From assembly GCA_005406025.1 (NCBI GenBank), contig BGZK01000152.1, forward strand, positions 372,001 to 436,000: 64,000 nucleotides of DNA, given 5' to 3'. This document shows, piece by piece, positions 1 to 8,827 of this stretch (its first letter is position 1; each line of letters starts with the position of its first letter). This stretch comes from Eumeta japonica (taxonomy: Eukaryota > Arthropoda > Insecta > Lepidoptera > Psychidae). Position numbers and translations under genes: made by a program. The notes beneath the pieces are model-generated. The model searched no databases. It worked only from the letters and a program-made list of their open reading frames with translations, and had not been told where the DNA came from.

Positions 1-438
1 GATATATTCACACCTGTACCATTATGTAAGGATGGATTTTGGATTGTGAATGAAATAGATATAACGAAACAAAAAATACGCAATCAGCGAGAATTAAATA
101 TTTCACGTATATTAAAAAATAAGAGTTTTAAACAAACCATTATAGATAATGATGGATTAGAAATATCTGTGTACGTTTCTTGACAATTCTTGGAATATAA
201 TAACTCTAAAAAAGAAAAAACTCTACCATCGATAATTCCCTTAACAACTCCGGTAGAAGTAACGACAGTCTTATCAACAATTCCGATCTCGGAAAAAAAA
301 CCATTATTGAGCACTCGCTGTAAGATTTATCGTGAAAGTTTGATAAATGTAATAAGGCTTATGAAATGAATAAAATTCATCACAGGATTACTAATTGTGA
401 CAACTATAAAAAGGAGAATGAAGATGAAGAAAAGATAA
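1..438 (+). pseudogene. decayed ORF run at the window edge, unknown product
   Basis: One reading frame runs from base 1 to a TAA at 436-438, broken only by TGA at 181-183 and TGA at 367-369. Between the stops the frame is rich in Lys, Ile and Asn and shows no motif I recognise. It lies on the same strand as the virus-like genes further right, so it may be the tail of another gene of copy A. The 5' end is outside the window. A chance open frame in AT-rich DNA is possible, but 145 codons with only two stops, both TGA, makes decay of a real gene more likely. Confidence 0.35.
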
Positions 439-808
439 CGTAACATACTTTTCAAAGTAAAAAGATAATATTTTCATTCACATATTAGTGTATATTTTTG
501 AAATAAAGTTAATATGCACTTAATATTTTTTTTATATCTTCACAGTTTAACTTCTAACTATATAACGAGAAAATAATAACATTCTATATAATCAAGTAAG
601 TAATTTTTTTATTTAATGAATATAAAAATAATCATTTAAAAAGGATAAAAAATTTCAATTATGTGAGAATATAAATATAAAATTTCTGCATTTAAAAAAA
701 AATAATGGTATCCACAAAATCGTGGTAAACTATCATAGGTTATTTCCTCACATGATATCAATGTCACTACGTTCTCACAACATAATTAATATATTACTAT
801 TTTAAAAA
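439..808. other. AT-rich spacer, nothing recognised
   Basis: About 370 bases of very AT-rich DNA without an open frame of note. No repeat shared with the rest of the window was recognised. Confidence 0.5.
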
Positions 809-925
809 ATGTGGAATATCACACTTATCATTATCGTGTTGGCCGCATGGTGGTATTTTGTTTTGATAGGATTCAGCTATAAAAGACTCGCGATTTGCAA
901 CTGTTCATTATACCGAATGTGCTAA
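809..925 (+). CDS. short ORF with N-terminal membrane segment
   Basis: A 38-codon ORF starts at ATG 809 and ends at TAA 923-925. Residues 3 to about 22 are strongly hydrophobic (ITLIIIVLAAWWYFVLIGF), which looks like a signal anchor, followed by basic and Cys-containing residues. A frame shift near its end would lead into a further open stretch containing LLLKLGKFFAPY, so this may be the start of a longer broken membrane protein. It shares orientation with the virus-like block A. No family assignment. Confidence 0.25.
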   Translation: MWNITLIIIVLAAWWYFVLIGFSYKRLAICNCSLYRMC

Positions 926-1079
926 AAGAAGTAACTTTACTGTTAAAACTAGGTAAATTCTTTGCTCCCTATTCAAACCAGGAGTTCGTTGATAGATAAA
1001 TGAAATGAGTGCCGTGCGGGTATACAGTGGATAAAGTTATCGAATTTAGAAGTAAACGTACCCTACAAAATAACAAAAA

Positions 1080-1283
1080 TATTTTAAAAATTCAAATTTT
1101 GAGGAAGGGGAGCAGGTCGTAGCAATGATTGAACAAGGTTTGGTAGGCCTTCCAAATAGGTTTACCACCTTAACGAATGAGGATATTTCAGAAATGAATA
1201 ATTTAAAATCATCGTACATGTATATTCGAGGAAGGATAGGAGTTACATATAAAATAGAATTTTATGATAAATTAAACAAATAA
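1080..1283 (+). pseudogene. ORF fragment, unknown
   Basis: An open frame of about 67 codons ends at TAA 1281-1283 and contains EEGEQVVAMIEQGLVGLP and, near its end, SYMYIRGRIGVTYKIEFYD. It has no clear start codon and is preceded by a stop just upstream. The composition looks like real protein rather than AT-rich noise. It lies on the strand of virus-like block A and may be another decayed gene of that element. No homologue is recognised. Confidence 0.25.
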
Positions 1284-1371
1284 AAAAAGTCAGTTTAAAA
1301 ATCATTGTAGCAAATGATCCTTTTTTTTATTTTACGGTTAGCTATATAATTATTTTTGTTTTTTTTCAGGG

Positions 1372-1509
1372 TGCTTATATTGTGGAGAAACTTCCAGAGA
1401 TATAGAGAGCTCATTTACACCGTCCATGATGGAAAATAATCAAGAATTCAAAGAAAATAAAAATAAGTTCGTACATTTATTGTCTAAGCACGAATTATTG
1501 AAAAAATGA
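1372..1509 (+). pseudogene. short ORF after a splice-acceptor-like tract
   Basis: The polypyrimidine run ending in CAG at 1369 is followed by a 45-codon open frame beginning CLYCGETSRDIESSF and ending at TGA 1507. The C-x2-C-G start recalls zinc-binding families, including BIR-like folds, but too little is left to assign it. It may be an exon remnant. Confidence 0.2.
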
Positions 1510-1681
1510 ACAAAAGGATTAGAACACTATATTCTAGTGTTTTAAAAATTTTACAAAGTATGTATAATAGCACAAATTACACGTGCTATTATCAACTAAT
1601 TACATTTTGGGATAGCATATGTGAATGTATTGAATTTACAGTAACGTAACATATAAAATTTTCTTGAAAATCATCATAGAA

Positions 1682-1909
1682 ATGTCTGAAGATGATTTTA
1701 TTTATGATTTTGATGAATCTTGTATAAATAAATTTCTATGTATATTGTTTGCTATCTTAGGAGATTATATACACACGTTTTCAACAGAGTCTACATATGA
1801 TTAATTCTTTTCTGATCATGAAGATGATAACGATTCTGATAACGACGAAATCAAAGAAAATTATTTGAAGATATATAATAACTTTGTACAAAGTCAAAAT
1901 TGTATGTAA
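1682..1909 (+). pseudogene. small acidic ORF with one in-frame stop
   Basis: The frame runs from ATG 1682 (MSEDDFIYDFDESCINK) to TAA 1907-1909, about 75 codons, with one internal TAA at 1802-1804. The second half is acidic (FFSDHEDDNDSDNDEIKENY). It sits about 145 bases before the BIR pseudogene on the same strand. No family recognised. It may be a small accessory gene of the virus-like element, or an N-terminal acidic exon of a lost transposon. Confidence 0.3.
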
Positions 1910-2052
1910 CTATTTTTTTACGGTTCGTTCCAATTATGTAAATAAATTAGACGGTATTATGAAATATAAATTCAGTTTATTAATTTTTGGCTTTTAAGTA
2001 ACACATTTAGTTGTTTGCTCTTGTTTAAAATTAGAATTGTGTATTATAAAAA

Positions 2053-2431
2053 ATGAATACTACATACCAAGAACGTAATATAAATTATCATCACGTGTAC
2101 AATCCTGCATACCCGCAATATGCATCCACACCTGCCCGTCTTACTACTTTTAAAGAATGGCCTAACTCGTTACCAGTGAAACCTGAAGATCTAGTAGATG
2201 CAGGATTTTTTCTATACAGGTCAAACTGACAAAACTCTATGCTTTTATTGTGGCGGTGGTCTAAGAGATTGGAAGGATAATGACAATCCGTGGGAGGAAC
2301 ACGCTGTGTAGTTTGCTCGGTGTAAGTTTTTATTGTTGGTGAAAGGGAATGAATATGTGCAACGTATTGTTATAGAAAATTGTCTAATATATCCTTCCAC
2401 AAACCATCTGCAGAGAAAGTTGATGTTGTAA
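2053..2431 (+). pseudogene. inhibitor-of-apoptosis-like protein, BIR domain, broken
   Basis: A BIR zinc-binding domain is readable. After ATG 2053 the frame carries STPARLTTFKEWP, then, after a 1-base shift in the T run near 2206-2211, [20 protein letters not shown] followed by H and, six residues later, C. The spacing C-x2-C-x16-H-x6-C is that of BIR domains. TAG at 2309-2311 interrupts the second frame, which then runs to TAA 2429-2431. No RING finger follows. BIR proteins block caspases in insects, and large DNA viruses of insects often carry captured copies. Here it lies upstream of, and co-oriented with, the capsid and polymerase remnants of copy A, so it could be viral cargo or an independent host-gene copy. 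Confidence 0.75.
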
Positions 2432-2939
2432 TAATTGTAATCTATAAATATAAAAAATGTGATCAACGAACTTATAAGAATTTTCTCCACAAGAAAGCGC
2501 TTGTTTTTTTACTGTAATCATTAGCATTAATTTTTTTCTTCTTGTAATAATATGTCTTCTATAAACATAAAGATAAAAATGTAATCATATTTTTAGTATT
2601 AAGTGAACAATAAATATGCATACACTTATTTTTTTCGTTTTATTTTCTTATATCTTCAACAAAAAAATAGTAACGTACAATTGTCAATTCATAATAAAAA
2701 AACATTATCTACAATTCTCACACCCACTATTTCAGTGAGCTCTTATCAAAGTTGAAGTTCATTTTGCTTCCGTTGTCGCTTATAATGACTCAATATAAAT
2801 ATAGTATATTTTATTTCTCTGATATCTCCTGTACGAATTAAAAAAAATAACCACAGTAAAATCAATGGTAATCATATTCAAAGAAAATATTTAAAACATT
2901 GTTTGTTGATGAATTAATATAAGCTAATTAGACACGATA
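2432..2939. other. AT-rich spacer
   Basis: About 500 bases of AT-rich sequence after the BIR remnant. I see no gene, tandem repeat or element end in it. Confidence 0.5.
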
Positions 2940-3240
2940 AGTAGAACTCGAACAAACGCTCCACTCTCGCCCTTGTCGACACGCTCCACCGAAGCACCCC
3001 TCCCCCTCACCCGCCGACCTACGCATCGGGCGCGCCGCCGCAGCGTCACGGGGCCGTCCACGGAGCGCCGGCGTCCTCGGGGCCACTGGCACGGCGCGCC
3101 CGTCGACGAACCGCCAACAGGCGCGGTCGGGGGGCCGAGCCATCGCCGCAGCCCCCGGCCCGGGACGGGAGCGTCCGGCTCGGCGGCGGCGGCGGCCCGG
3201 GGGCCCGGTATATGTATGGAGGAACAAAAACGCGATTTTT
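2940..3240. other. GC-rich island of unknown origin
   Basis: Roughly 280 bases are about three-quarters G+C with many CpG, in sharp contrast to the AT-rich surroundings. Both strands have open frames of about 100 codons, which is expected of stop-poor GC-rich DNA, and the Arg/Pro/Ala-rich products do not look like protein. Possibilities are an inserted ribosomal DNA expansion segment, a CpG-rich promoter region of a transposon, or foreign DNA. The composition resembles 28S expansion segments but I could not match it to a specific one. Confidence 0.4.
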
Positions 3241-3253
3241 TGACCGTGAGAAA

Positions 3254-3417
3254 TGTTAAAATTATAAGTTTATAATATCAAAATAATTGAATATGAACAT
3301 ACTAACGACATCTAGTGACAGATATGTAAACCATTTGTTGAAATGTCATTGTGACTTATAAAGAAAAAAAATAAAAATACCTTCCTTCCTTCCGCAACTA
3401 TTTACCGTGTTTTATTA
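3254..3417 (+). repeat. Copia-1 5' LTR
   Basis: 164-bp LTR beginning TGTTAAAATT and ending CGTGTTTTATTA, directly before the PBS. Its last 80 bases recur at 4799-4878. Confidence 0.8.
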
Positions 3418-3431
3418 GGTTATGGGCCCAG
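3418..3431 (+). other. Copia primer-binding site (initiator tRNA-Met type)
   Basis: GGTTATGGGCCCAG lies directly after the 5' LTR. The same 14-mer occurs on the minus strand at 39763-39776 (Copia-2), and a mutated version is at 54972 (Copia-3). Confidence 0.8.
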
Positions 3432-3491
3432 GTAACGCATTTTATCGAAAAGTACAATATTTGTATCGTAAATTAGTGAAAAGTGTTAAAA

Positions 3492-4796
3492 ATGTCGTCG
3501 GGAAGTTATATAGTCAATGTGCCAAAGCTTAAAGGACGCGAGAATTACGATGATTGGGCTTTTGCTGCAAGAAATTTTCTCGTGTTGGAAGGCATTGACA
3601 TAGACGCCATTCCAAAAGATTTTAGTGAAACCGAGGACAAGAAAGCGAAGGCAAAACTCGTTATGACGATTGATCCTAAACTATATGTGCATATCAAGAA
3701 CGAAACTAAAGTAGTAAGCTTGTGGAAAAAACTGCAAATGTTATTTGATGACAGTGGCTTTACTAGAAAAATCAGTTTGTTGAGAACGTTAATTTCAATT
3801 AGATTAGATAATTGTGAAACCATGACGAGCTATGTCAGCCAAATGTTGGAAACTGCACAAAGATTAAAGGGGACAGGTTTCGAAATCAATGAAGAGTGGA
3901 TCGGGTCTTTGTTTTTGGCGGGACTTCCTGAAAAATTTGCACCGATGATCATGGCAATAGAGCATTCAGGGATCGCCATTAATTCTGCGTCATCAAAACG
4001 AAATTGCTTGACATGAGTTCTGAGGTTGGTAGCACTGAGAGTGAAGTTGCACTATGGTCAAAATCAAAGGGTAAAGTTGGCAGATATCAAAACCAGAACA
4101 ACAATATGTCAACGTTAACTGTCAAAAAGGTTATAAAATGCTACAAGTGCAAAAAAACTGGTCATTACAAAAATCAGTGCCCAGAATTAAAAGAAAAGTC
4201 AGTAAATGCTTTTAGTGCTGCTTTTTTCAATAGTGAATTCAGTAATGACGATTGGTATATAGATTCGGGTGCAAGCGCCCATATGACGTCTAACAAAGAA
4301 AACTTATTGCGAATTCGAGAATTACACGATACAAAGGAAATTATTGTTGCTAATAAAATGACTGTGCCAGTGTTATGTATCGGAGACACAAGGATCACTA
4401 CAAAAGTAAACAATTCTCAGTTTGACATCAGTGTAAACAACATTTTATACATACCTAACCTAACAACTAACTTGTTATCAGTTGATAGCAAATGGAAACA
4501 AAGTTACTTTCACAAAAGAGGTTTGTTACATTCGTAATCGACAGAATGAGCTTATTGGAAAAGCAACCTTGCAAAATGGTGTGTATAAATTAAATACATT
4601 GAAGTCGGAGAAAGTGTTGGCAGCAGCTGTTAAATCTGCAGAAGTGGTGCAATGGCATAGAAGGTTAGGCCACGTAAATAGTAATGACCTATAGAAGATG
4701 AAAAATGGTGCTGTAGAAGGAGTATCATATGATACAAAAGCTGATATTCAGAAATCCAATTGCGAAGTATGCTGTGAGGGAAAACAGGTTCGCAGG
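3492..4796 (+). pseudogene. Copia-1 gag-pol, truncated and frameshifted
   Basis: The polyprotein starts at ATG 3492 (MSSGSYIVNVPKLKGRENYD), the usual N terminus of insect Copia gag. One frame runs to 4016, and a second frame continues from about 4004. It holds the CCHC zinc knuckle CYKCKKTGHYKNQC (about 4139-4180), the aspartic protease site WYIDSGASAHM (about 4254), and, after another shift near 4480, the integrase zinc region WHRRLGHVNSNDL (about 4653). TAG at 4693 and the deletion at about 4797 remove the integrase core, reverse transcriptase and RNase H. It can no longer encode an active element. Gag is closely related to that of Copia-3. Confidence 0.85.
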
Positions 4797-4798
4797 CA

Positions 4799-4878
4799 GG
4801 AAATGTCATTGTGACTTATAAAGAAAAAAAAATAAAAATACCTTCCTTCCTTCCGCAACTATTTACCGTGTTTTATTA
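4799..4878 (+). repeat. Copia-1 truncated 3' LTR
   Basis: Eighty bases identical to the end of the 5' LTR except for one extra A, followed by the AGAAA target duplication. The first half of this LTR is missing at the deletion junction. Confidence 0.8.
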
Positions 4879-5073
4879 AGAAAAACCACTTAATGCAAAC
4901 GATTTTCACTCTTATTGCTATACACATAAGGCTCAAATGCCTTAATGAAACTGTGAGTCAAAACCGGCAATAAACACCTACTGGCGGGTTAGCTTATGGA
5001 TGTAACTTCATTTGTTTTTTTCACATTCTGTACCATACGTCGCGCCGCACGCACCGCTTAGGAGAGAAAGAGA

Positions 5074-6857
5074 TTGAAAAAATACTTGTTTGAAGACATC
5101 CCTTCAGATAACGAGAGCATTTGTAACTGTGAAGATGACGAAGAAGAGGCAGAAAATCAGCCAAATCCAATGGTGTTAGGTGATTTGATTAGAGTTCAAA
5201 TTGCTTATGACGACATTTATGATTATGATGATGACCTCCCTTTGTCTAGCTGGTTACAACAGAATCCTGATTCTACAGAGTCTAATAATGGAAGTTCAAA
5301 CATGTCGCTTATGATTGCTACAAAATGGGAGAAGAATTATAGGATGGATATGCCTGATGAGTTTTCTGAAAGAGTGGGTTTGTCAGATCAAATTCTAAGC
5401 ATGGAGAATGTGATACCTCTTTTACTATTTCGCCTTTTTTGGACAGAGCATTTACAAGACATTTTATGTTTCCAAAATAACCTTTACCCTACTCAAACTG
5501 GAAAGCCATTTACACCTATCACAACAGAAGAGCTTAACGTTTTTATTGCCTTGAATTTGGTGATGGGTATAAAAAAATTGCCGAGCTACCGAGATTATTG
5601 GTCTTCAGCGCCTGATTTGCATGACAGCTATGTTTCGAAGTTCATGAGCTTTAACAGGTTCAGTTGTCTTTTGAATAACTTACATGTCAATGACAATAGT
5701 GTAGTGACCAACCGAACTGACCCTAAGTACGACAAACTTTATAAAATTAGACCTCTACTCGACATACTGCAAAACAACTTTCAAAAAAACTACAAGCCAT
5801 CTGAGAGAGTTGCAATCGATGAAAGCATGATCAAATTCAAAGGCAGAAACTCCCTAAAACAATACATGCCAAAAAAGCCGACGAAACGTGGATACTAGGT
5901 TTGGATGATGTGTGCACAATCAGGTTATTGTCTAGATTTTAATATTTACACAGGCAAACAGGGTAGTAACGTTTAAACTGACTTAGGTGCAAAAGTTGTC
6001 GAGAATTTTTGCAAAACGTTGAAAAATAAAAATCATAAGGTTTATTTTGACAATCATTTCAATGGTTACTCTTTGCAAGTGAAACTACTTGAGGACCAGT
6101 TTTTCGCTTGTGGAACTGTGAACTCAAGTAGAAAGTTCTTGCCAACGCTAAAGGATGACAAGCATTTACAAATAGGTCAACATGATTACCGGGTTAGTGA
6201 CACAAAATCAAGTTTGCTGTAATGGAAGGACAAGAGATCAGTATTTATTCTATCAAACTACCATGATCCAAACAATGTCGGAAAAGTAAAACGCAGAGAG
6301 CGTGATGGCACCAGTACTGAAGTGTCCTGTCCTCAAGCCGTCATCGACTACAACGCAAACATGAACTTTGTCGACAAATTTGATGAACTCAAAGGAAGCT
6401 ATGCTATTGACATAAAATCCCATAAGTCGTGGCACAGGATTTTTTTTCACGATCTTGATTGTTGTATTGTCAATGCTTTTTTGATTTATAAAGAACTGCA
6501 GTCCTCTTGACCTAGACAAGCTGATGCTAAAAGAATTCAGGCGACAAGTATATCGGGGCCTACTGGCAACCAGCATATGTCAGAGACAAACATAGGCTCA
6601 ATTCAGTGAACAGCAGCCGTAATTCTGCGGCCTCTTCTCCGGGACTTGCATTTATAAAACGCCAAAAACTTACAGTCCCTCAGGAAATTCATCCAGAATC
6701 CAGTCGCCATCAAACTGAAAGAAGCACATCAAGAAAATGCTGCAATTGTAGCACTAAAATATCTCCAGTGCGTACTGTATGGCAGTGTAGTACATGTAAA
6801 GTGACTCTTTGCTTACGCAAAGGTAAAACATGTTTTGCAGATTTTATTAAAAAATAA
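5074..6857 (+). pseudogene. piggyBac transposase (PB1), inactivated mainly by stop codons
   Basis: The frame beginning at a non-ATG codon at 5074 (LKKYLFEDIPSDNES) is an acidic N terminus followed by the piggyBac domain. One frame covers 5074-6510 with in-frame TAG 5896, TAA near 5971, TAA near 6220 and TGA near 6508. The C terminus continues in another frame (6606-6857). The three catalytic aspartates are visible in VAIDESMIKFKG, VYFDNHFNGY and NFVDKFDELKG. The C-terminal Cys-rich finger is CCNCSTKISPV...QCSTCKVTLC. The length, about 590 codons, is normal for the family. Almost all damage is by point nonsense change, which suggests age. It lies between Copia-1 and the copy A capsid remnant, into which it probably inserted. 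Confidence 0.85.
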
Positions 6858-6992
6858 ATTATTTTTGTTAGTTTGGTACTTTTGTAATGATGATTCGTCT
6901 AATAAATAACATTCACAATAATCCTAATTTTATTTATAGCTATAATCATTGTGGTTAGCGTTAGTGACCACCTCATTCCTCGAAAGCCTTAA
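6858..6992 (+). mobile_element. PB1 right end with TTAA
   Basis: After the transposase stop the sequence runs into CCTCGAAAGCC followed by TTAA at 6989-6992, which fits a piggyBac terminus. I could not find a matching inverted left terminus before 5074, so the left end seems lost. Virus-like sequence resumes soon after 6993. Confidence 0.45.
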
Positions 6993-7092
6993 TAGCTATT
7001 TTTTTTCTTCTATTTTCTGTGATATTTTAGTTGTAAAAGTTGCTTAAATAAACAGAAATTGATAATTATGTTCCTATTGTAAAAGTGTCACT

Positions 7093-7870
7093 GAAAAAGT
7101 TAAGCTCTTTAGGTTTGAAAGTACATCATCCATTTTAGACATATCAGAAAAAATAAACTATGATGATTCTATAGAAAGTATAAAGGTACATTCTTACTAT
7201 CCTTTCAACGATAATTTCAAAAATAATGATGAGATAGTAATTTTCATCCATCAACAAGATTTCATTCTATTACTATGTCAAAGCACTATTTATGTAGAAG
7301 GAATTATTGAAAACGATGCCAATTTTGGGAATAACGATCTTATTTACCTGTTTCAAGATCTTAGAAATAAATTGAACAGAATGGAAATTGATAGATCGAA
7401 AAATTGTGGTATTACAAATGCTATGAAAGGTTATGTTTCTTACAATGAAGGCATGGTGAAAAGTATGATAAAATGATAAAAGCAAAGATGTATAGAAACC
7501 TTTCATCATTGTAATATAGTAAATGCAAAGCTTTTCCTAAATTCGCAATACTTTACAATACCACGTGAATATTTCATGGGTGATTTCGACAATGAAAAAA
7601 TTTTCCTTTTTAAATAACGCGTATGCTTTATTTCAAAACTCATATTATGGAAATGAAAAAACAAAACCACTTTTAGATCCTCCACATTAAAAACAGTCTA
7701 CTCCTTTCGATTGTTATAGACTGTTAGATAAAACGAAACCTATGAAAATGGAACAATTTATTTTAGAATTGAATTAGAATTTTAAGAAAATGTGGCTTCA
7801 AATACCACAGCTTATTGTTTAATAATTAATGATTCTCTTTGTGAATACAATATGTCAAATAATATTATTC
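7093..7870 (+). pseudogene. copy A: putative double-jelly-roll capsid protein, deleted
   Basis: From about 7093 the frame aligns by eye with copy B at 43960-44225, sharing YYPFNDN, LLCQS.IYVEG, YLFQDLR and the stretch MEIDRSKNCGIT. It stays open across the site where copy B has a stop, then ends at TGA 7474-7476. About 450 bases present in copy B are deleted here. The C-terminal region follows in pieces (FHHCNIVNAKLFLNSQY near 7505; NTTAYCLIINDSLCEYN near 7805) with many stops. I recognise this protein as one often found beside insect pPolB genes and believed to be the major capsid protein of Polinton/adintovirus-like elements. The fold is not provable from the text. Confidence 0.6.
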
Positions 7871-8128
7871 GTAAAATATTATGAAAATATAAAAAATATG
7901 TTTTTTTTTTTTTCTTTCTGGCTTACTATGTTTATCACTTCTCCAAGGTGATGTTAGTTGTTGTTGAGCTGTTGAAAAGTTCGCATAAAATGGATCGCTT
8001 TTCTCCATTTTACGTTCCATATTTAAATAATGTGGTAAAAGTGAATTTTCAACATTAAGCTATAGAATAAATTCTGATAACATAAGTCTTATAACAACAT
8101 ATTTAAATGTAAATATTCAATAAAAAGC
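7871..8128. other. AT-rich intergenic region of copy A
   Basis: Low-complexity, T-rich sequence between the capsid remnant and the small-protein remnant. In copy B the matching interval is occupied by the hAT insertion, so conservation cannot be judged. Confidence 0.4.
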
Positions 8129-8500
8129 ATATCTCGGAAATAATCTTATTTTAACAAAATATGAATGCATGAGGAAAATATCAGAAAATGAAGAGAAGTC
8201 ACTTTTTCAACTGTTTATTATCTGATGAAGACATTGAATAGCTAAATTATCCATAATTTTTGAAGTGGTTGTATTGAACAAAAACAAGTATATGAATGTA
8301 AGCTTTTCTAATTATTATGAGTTTATTAATTTTTAAAGTAGAATAGAAAAATATTCAACAGTGTATATACAATGTATCAATTTACATTTGAAGAAACTCC
8401 TAAAACTTCGTTTAAAGTTTATTAATCGATTAAATATATTTAAGAAACAATTTAAAATATATTACCTACAAAATCGAGATTAATTAATAGAAGTCATGGA
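8129..8500 (+). pseudogene. copy A: small basic protein, decayed
   Basis: This stretch is co-linear with 47075-47400 of copy B at the DNA level (for example TTAATCGATT.AATAT.TTTAAG), but the reading frame is full of stops. In copy B the same gene is open for 91 codons. Function unknown. Its fixed place between capsid and polymerase genes suggests a structural or replication accessory protein. Confidence 0.5.
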
Positions 8501-8739
8501 AAAGTTGTGTGATAAAAATTCTAGAGCCGACTGTGAAGTTAAAAGTGTTGTTAAAATATTTTGTATAACAACTGTTTCCTTTTGTGTAAATATGAGCAAA
8601 TCTTTTAATAAAATGAGAAAATTCATTTAAATTTTCGTTGCATTTATCTTTATCCACCTATCTACAATCTTTATTCATAGTACATCGCTTTTGTTTACAA
8701 TAAACAACATTATATTGTGTTTTGCGGTTATTGCTTGGA

Positions 8740-8827
8740 AGGTTTAGGAATAAATTCAATCTATATATGTATATACGACTCACATAAAACTAACAACAAT
8801 TTGTGTTGATTTTGGATTAAAGTAATT
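8740..8827 (+). promoter_or_regulatory. conserved upstream segment of the polymerase gene
   Basis: The block AAATTCAATCTATATATGTA, followed by ACTAACA(A)CAATTTG, lies before the polymerase ATG in both copies (here and about 47640-47695), although the interval is non-coding. It could include a TATA-type promoter. Conservation may also reflect only common descent. Confidence 0.3.

Larger units (their letters stand above)
3254..4878 (+). mobile_element. Copia-1, internally deleted LTR retrotransposon
   Basis: The element is bounded by a 5-bp target duplication AGAAA (3249-3253 and 4879-4883). The 5' LTR is 3254-3417, starting TGTT and ending TTTATTA. The primer-binding site GGTTATGGGCCCAG follows at once (3418-3431), as in Copia elements primed by an internal part of initiator tRNA-Met. 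The 3' LTR is only its last 80 bases (4799-4878), matching 3338-3417 apart from an A-run length change. The rest of pol and the start of the 3' LTR are deleted, so this is a deletion derivative that kept its outer ends. Confidence 0.85.

Noticed and set aside
84..314. 76-codon minus-strand ORF at the window start
   Set aside because: Opposite strand to a longer open run with better protein character; no motif.
2245..2490. 81-codon minus-strand ORF
   Set aside because: Shadow of the BIR pseudogene on the plus strand, which has clear zinc-binding residues.
2928..3275. Overlapping about 100-codon ORFs on both strands of the GC-rich island
   Set aside because: Long frames on both strands are expected in stop-poor GC-rich DNA; products are Arg/Pro/Ala-rich with no domain.
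4900..4930. AAGGC-TCAAAT-GCCTT hairpin near TTAA as a piggyBac left end of PB1
   Set aside because: Orientation is the same as the right end rather than inverted, and only five bases pair.
7273..7509. 78-codon minus-strand ORF
   Set aside because: Antisense shadow of the copy A capsid remnant, whose plus-strand frame aligns with copy B.
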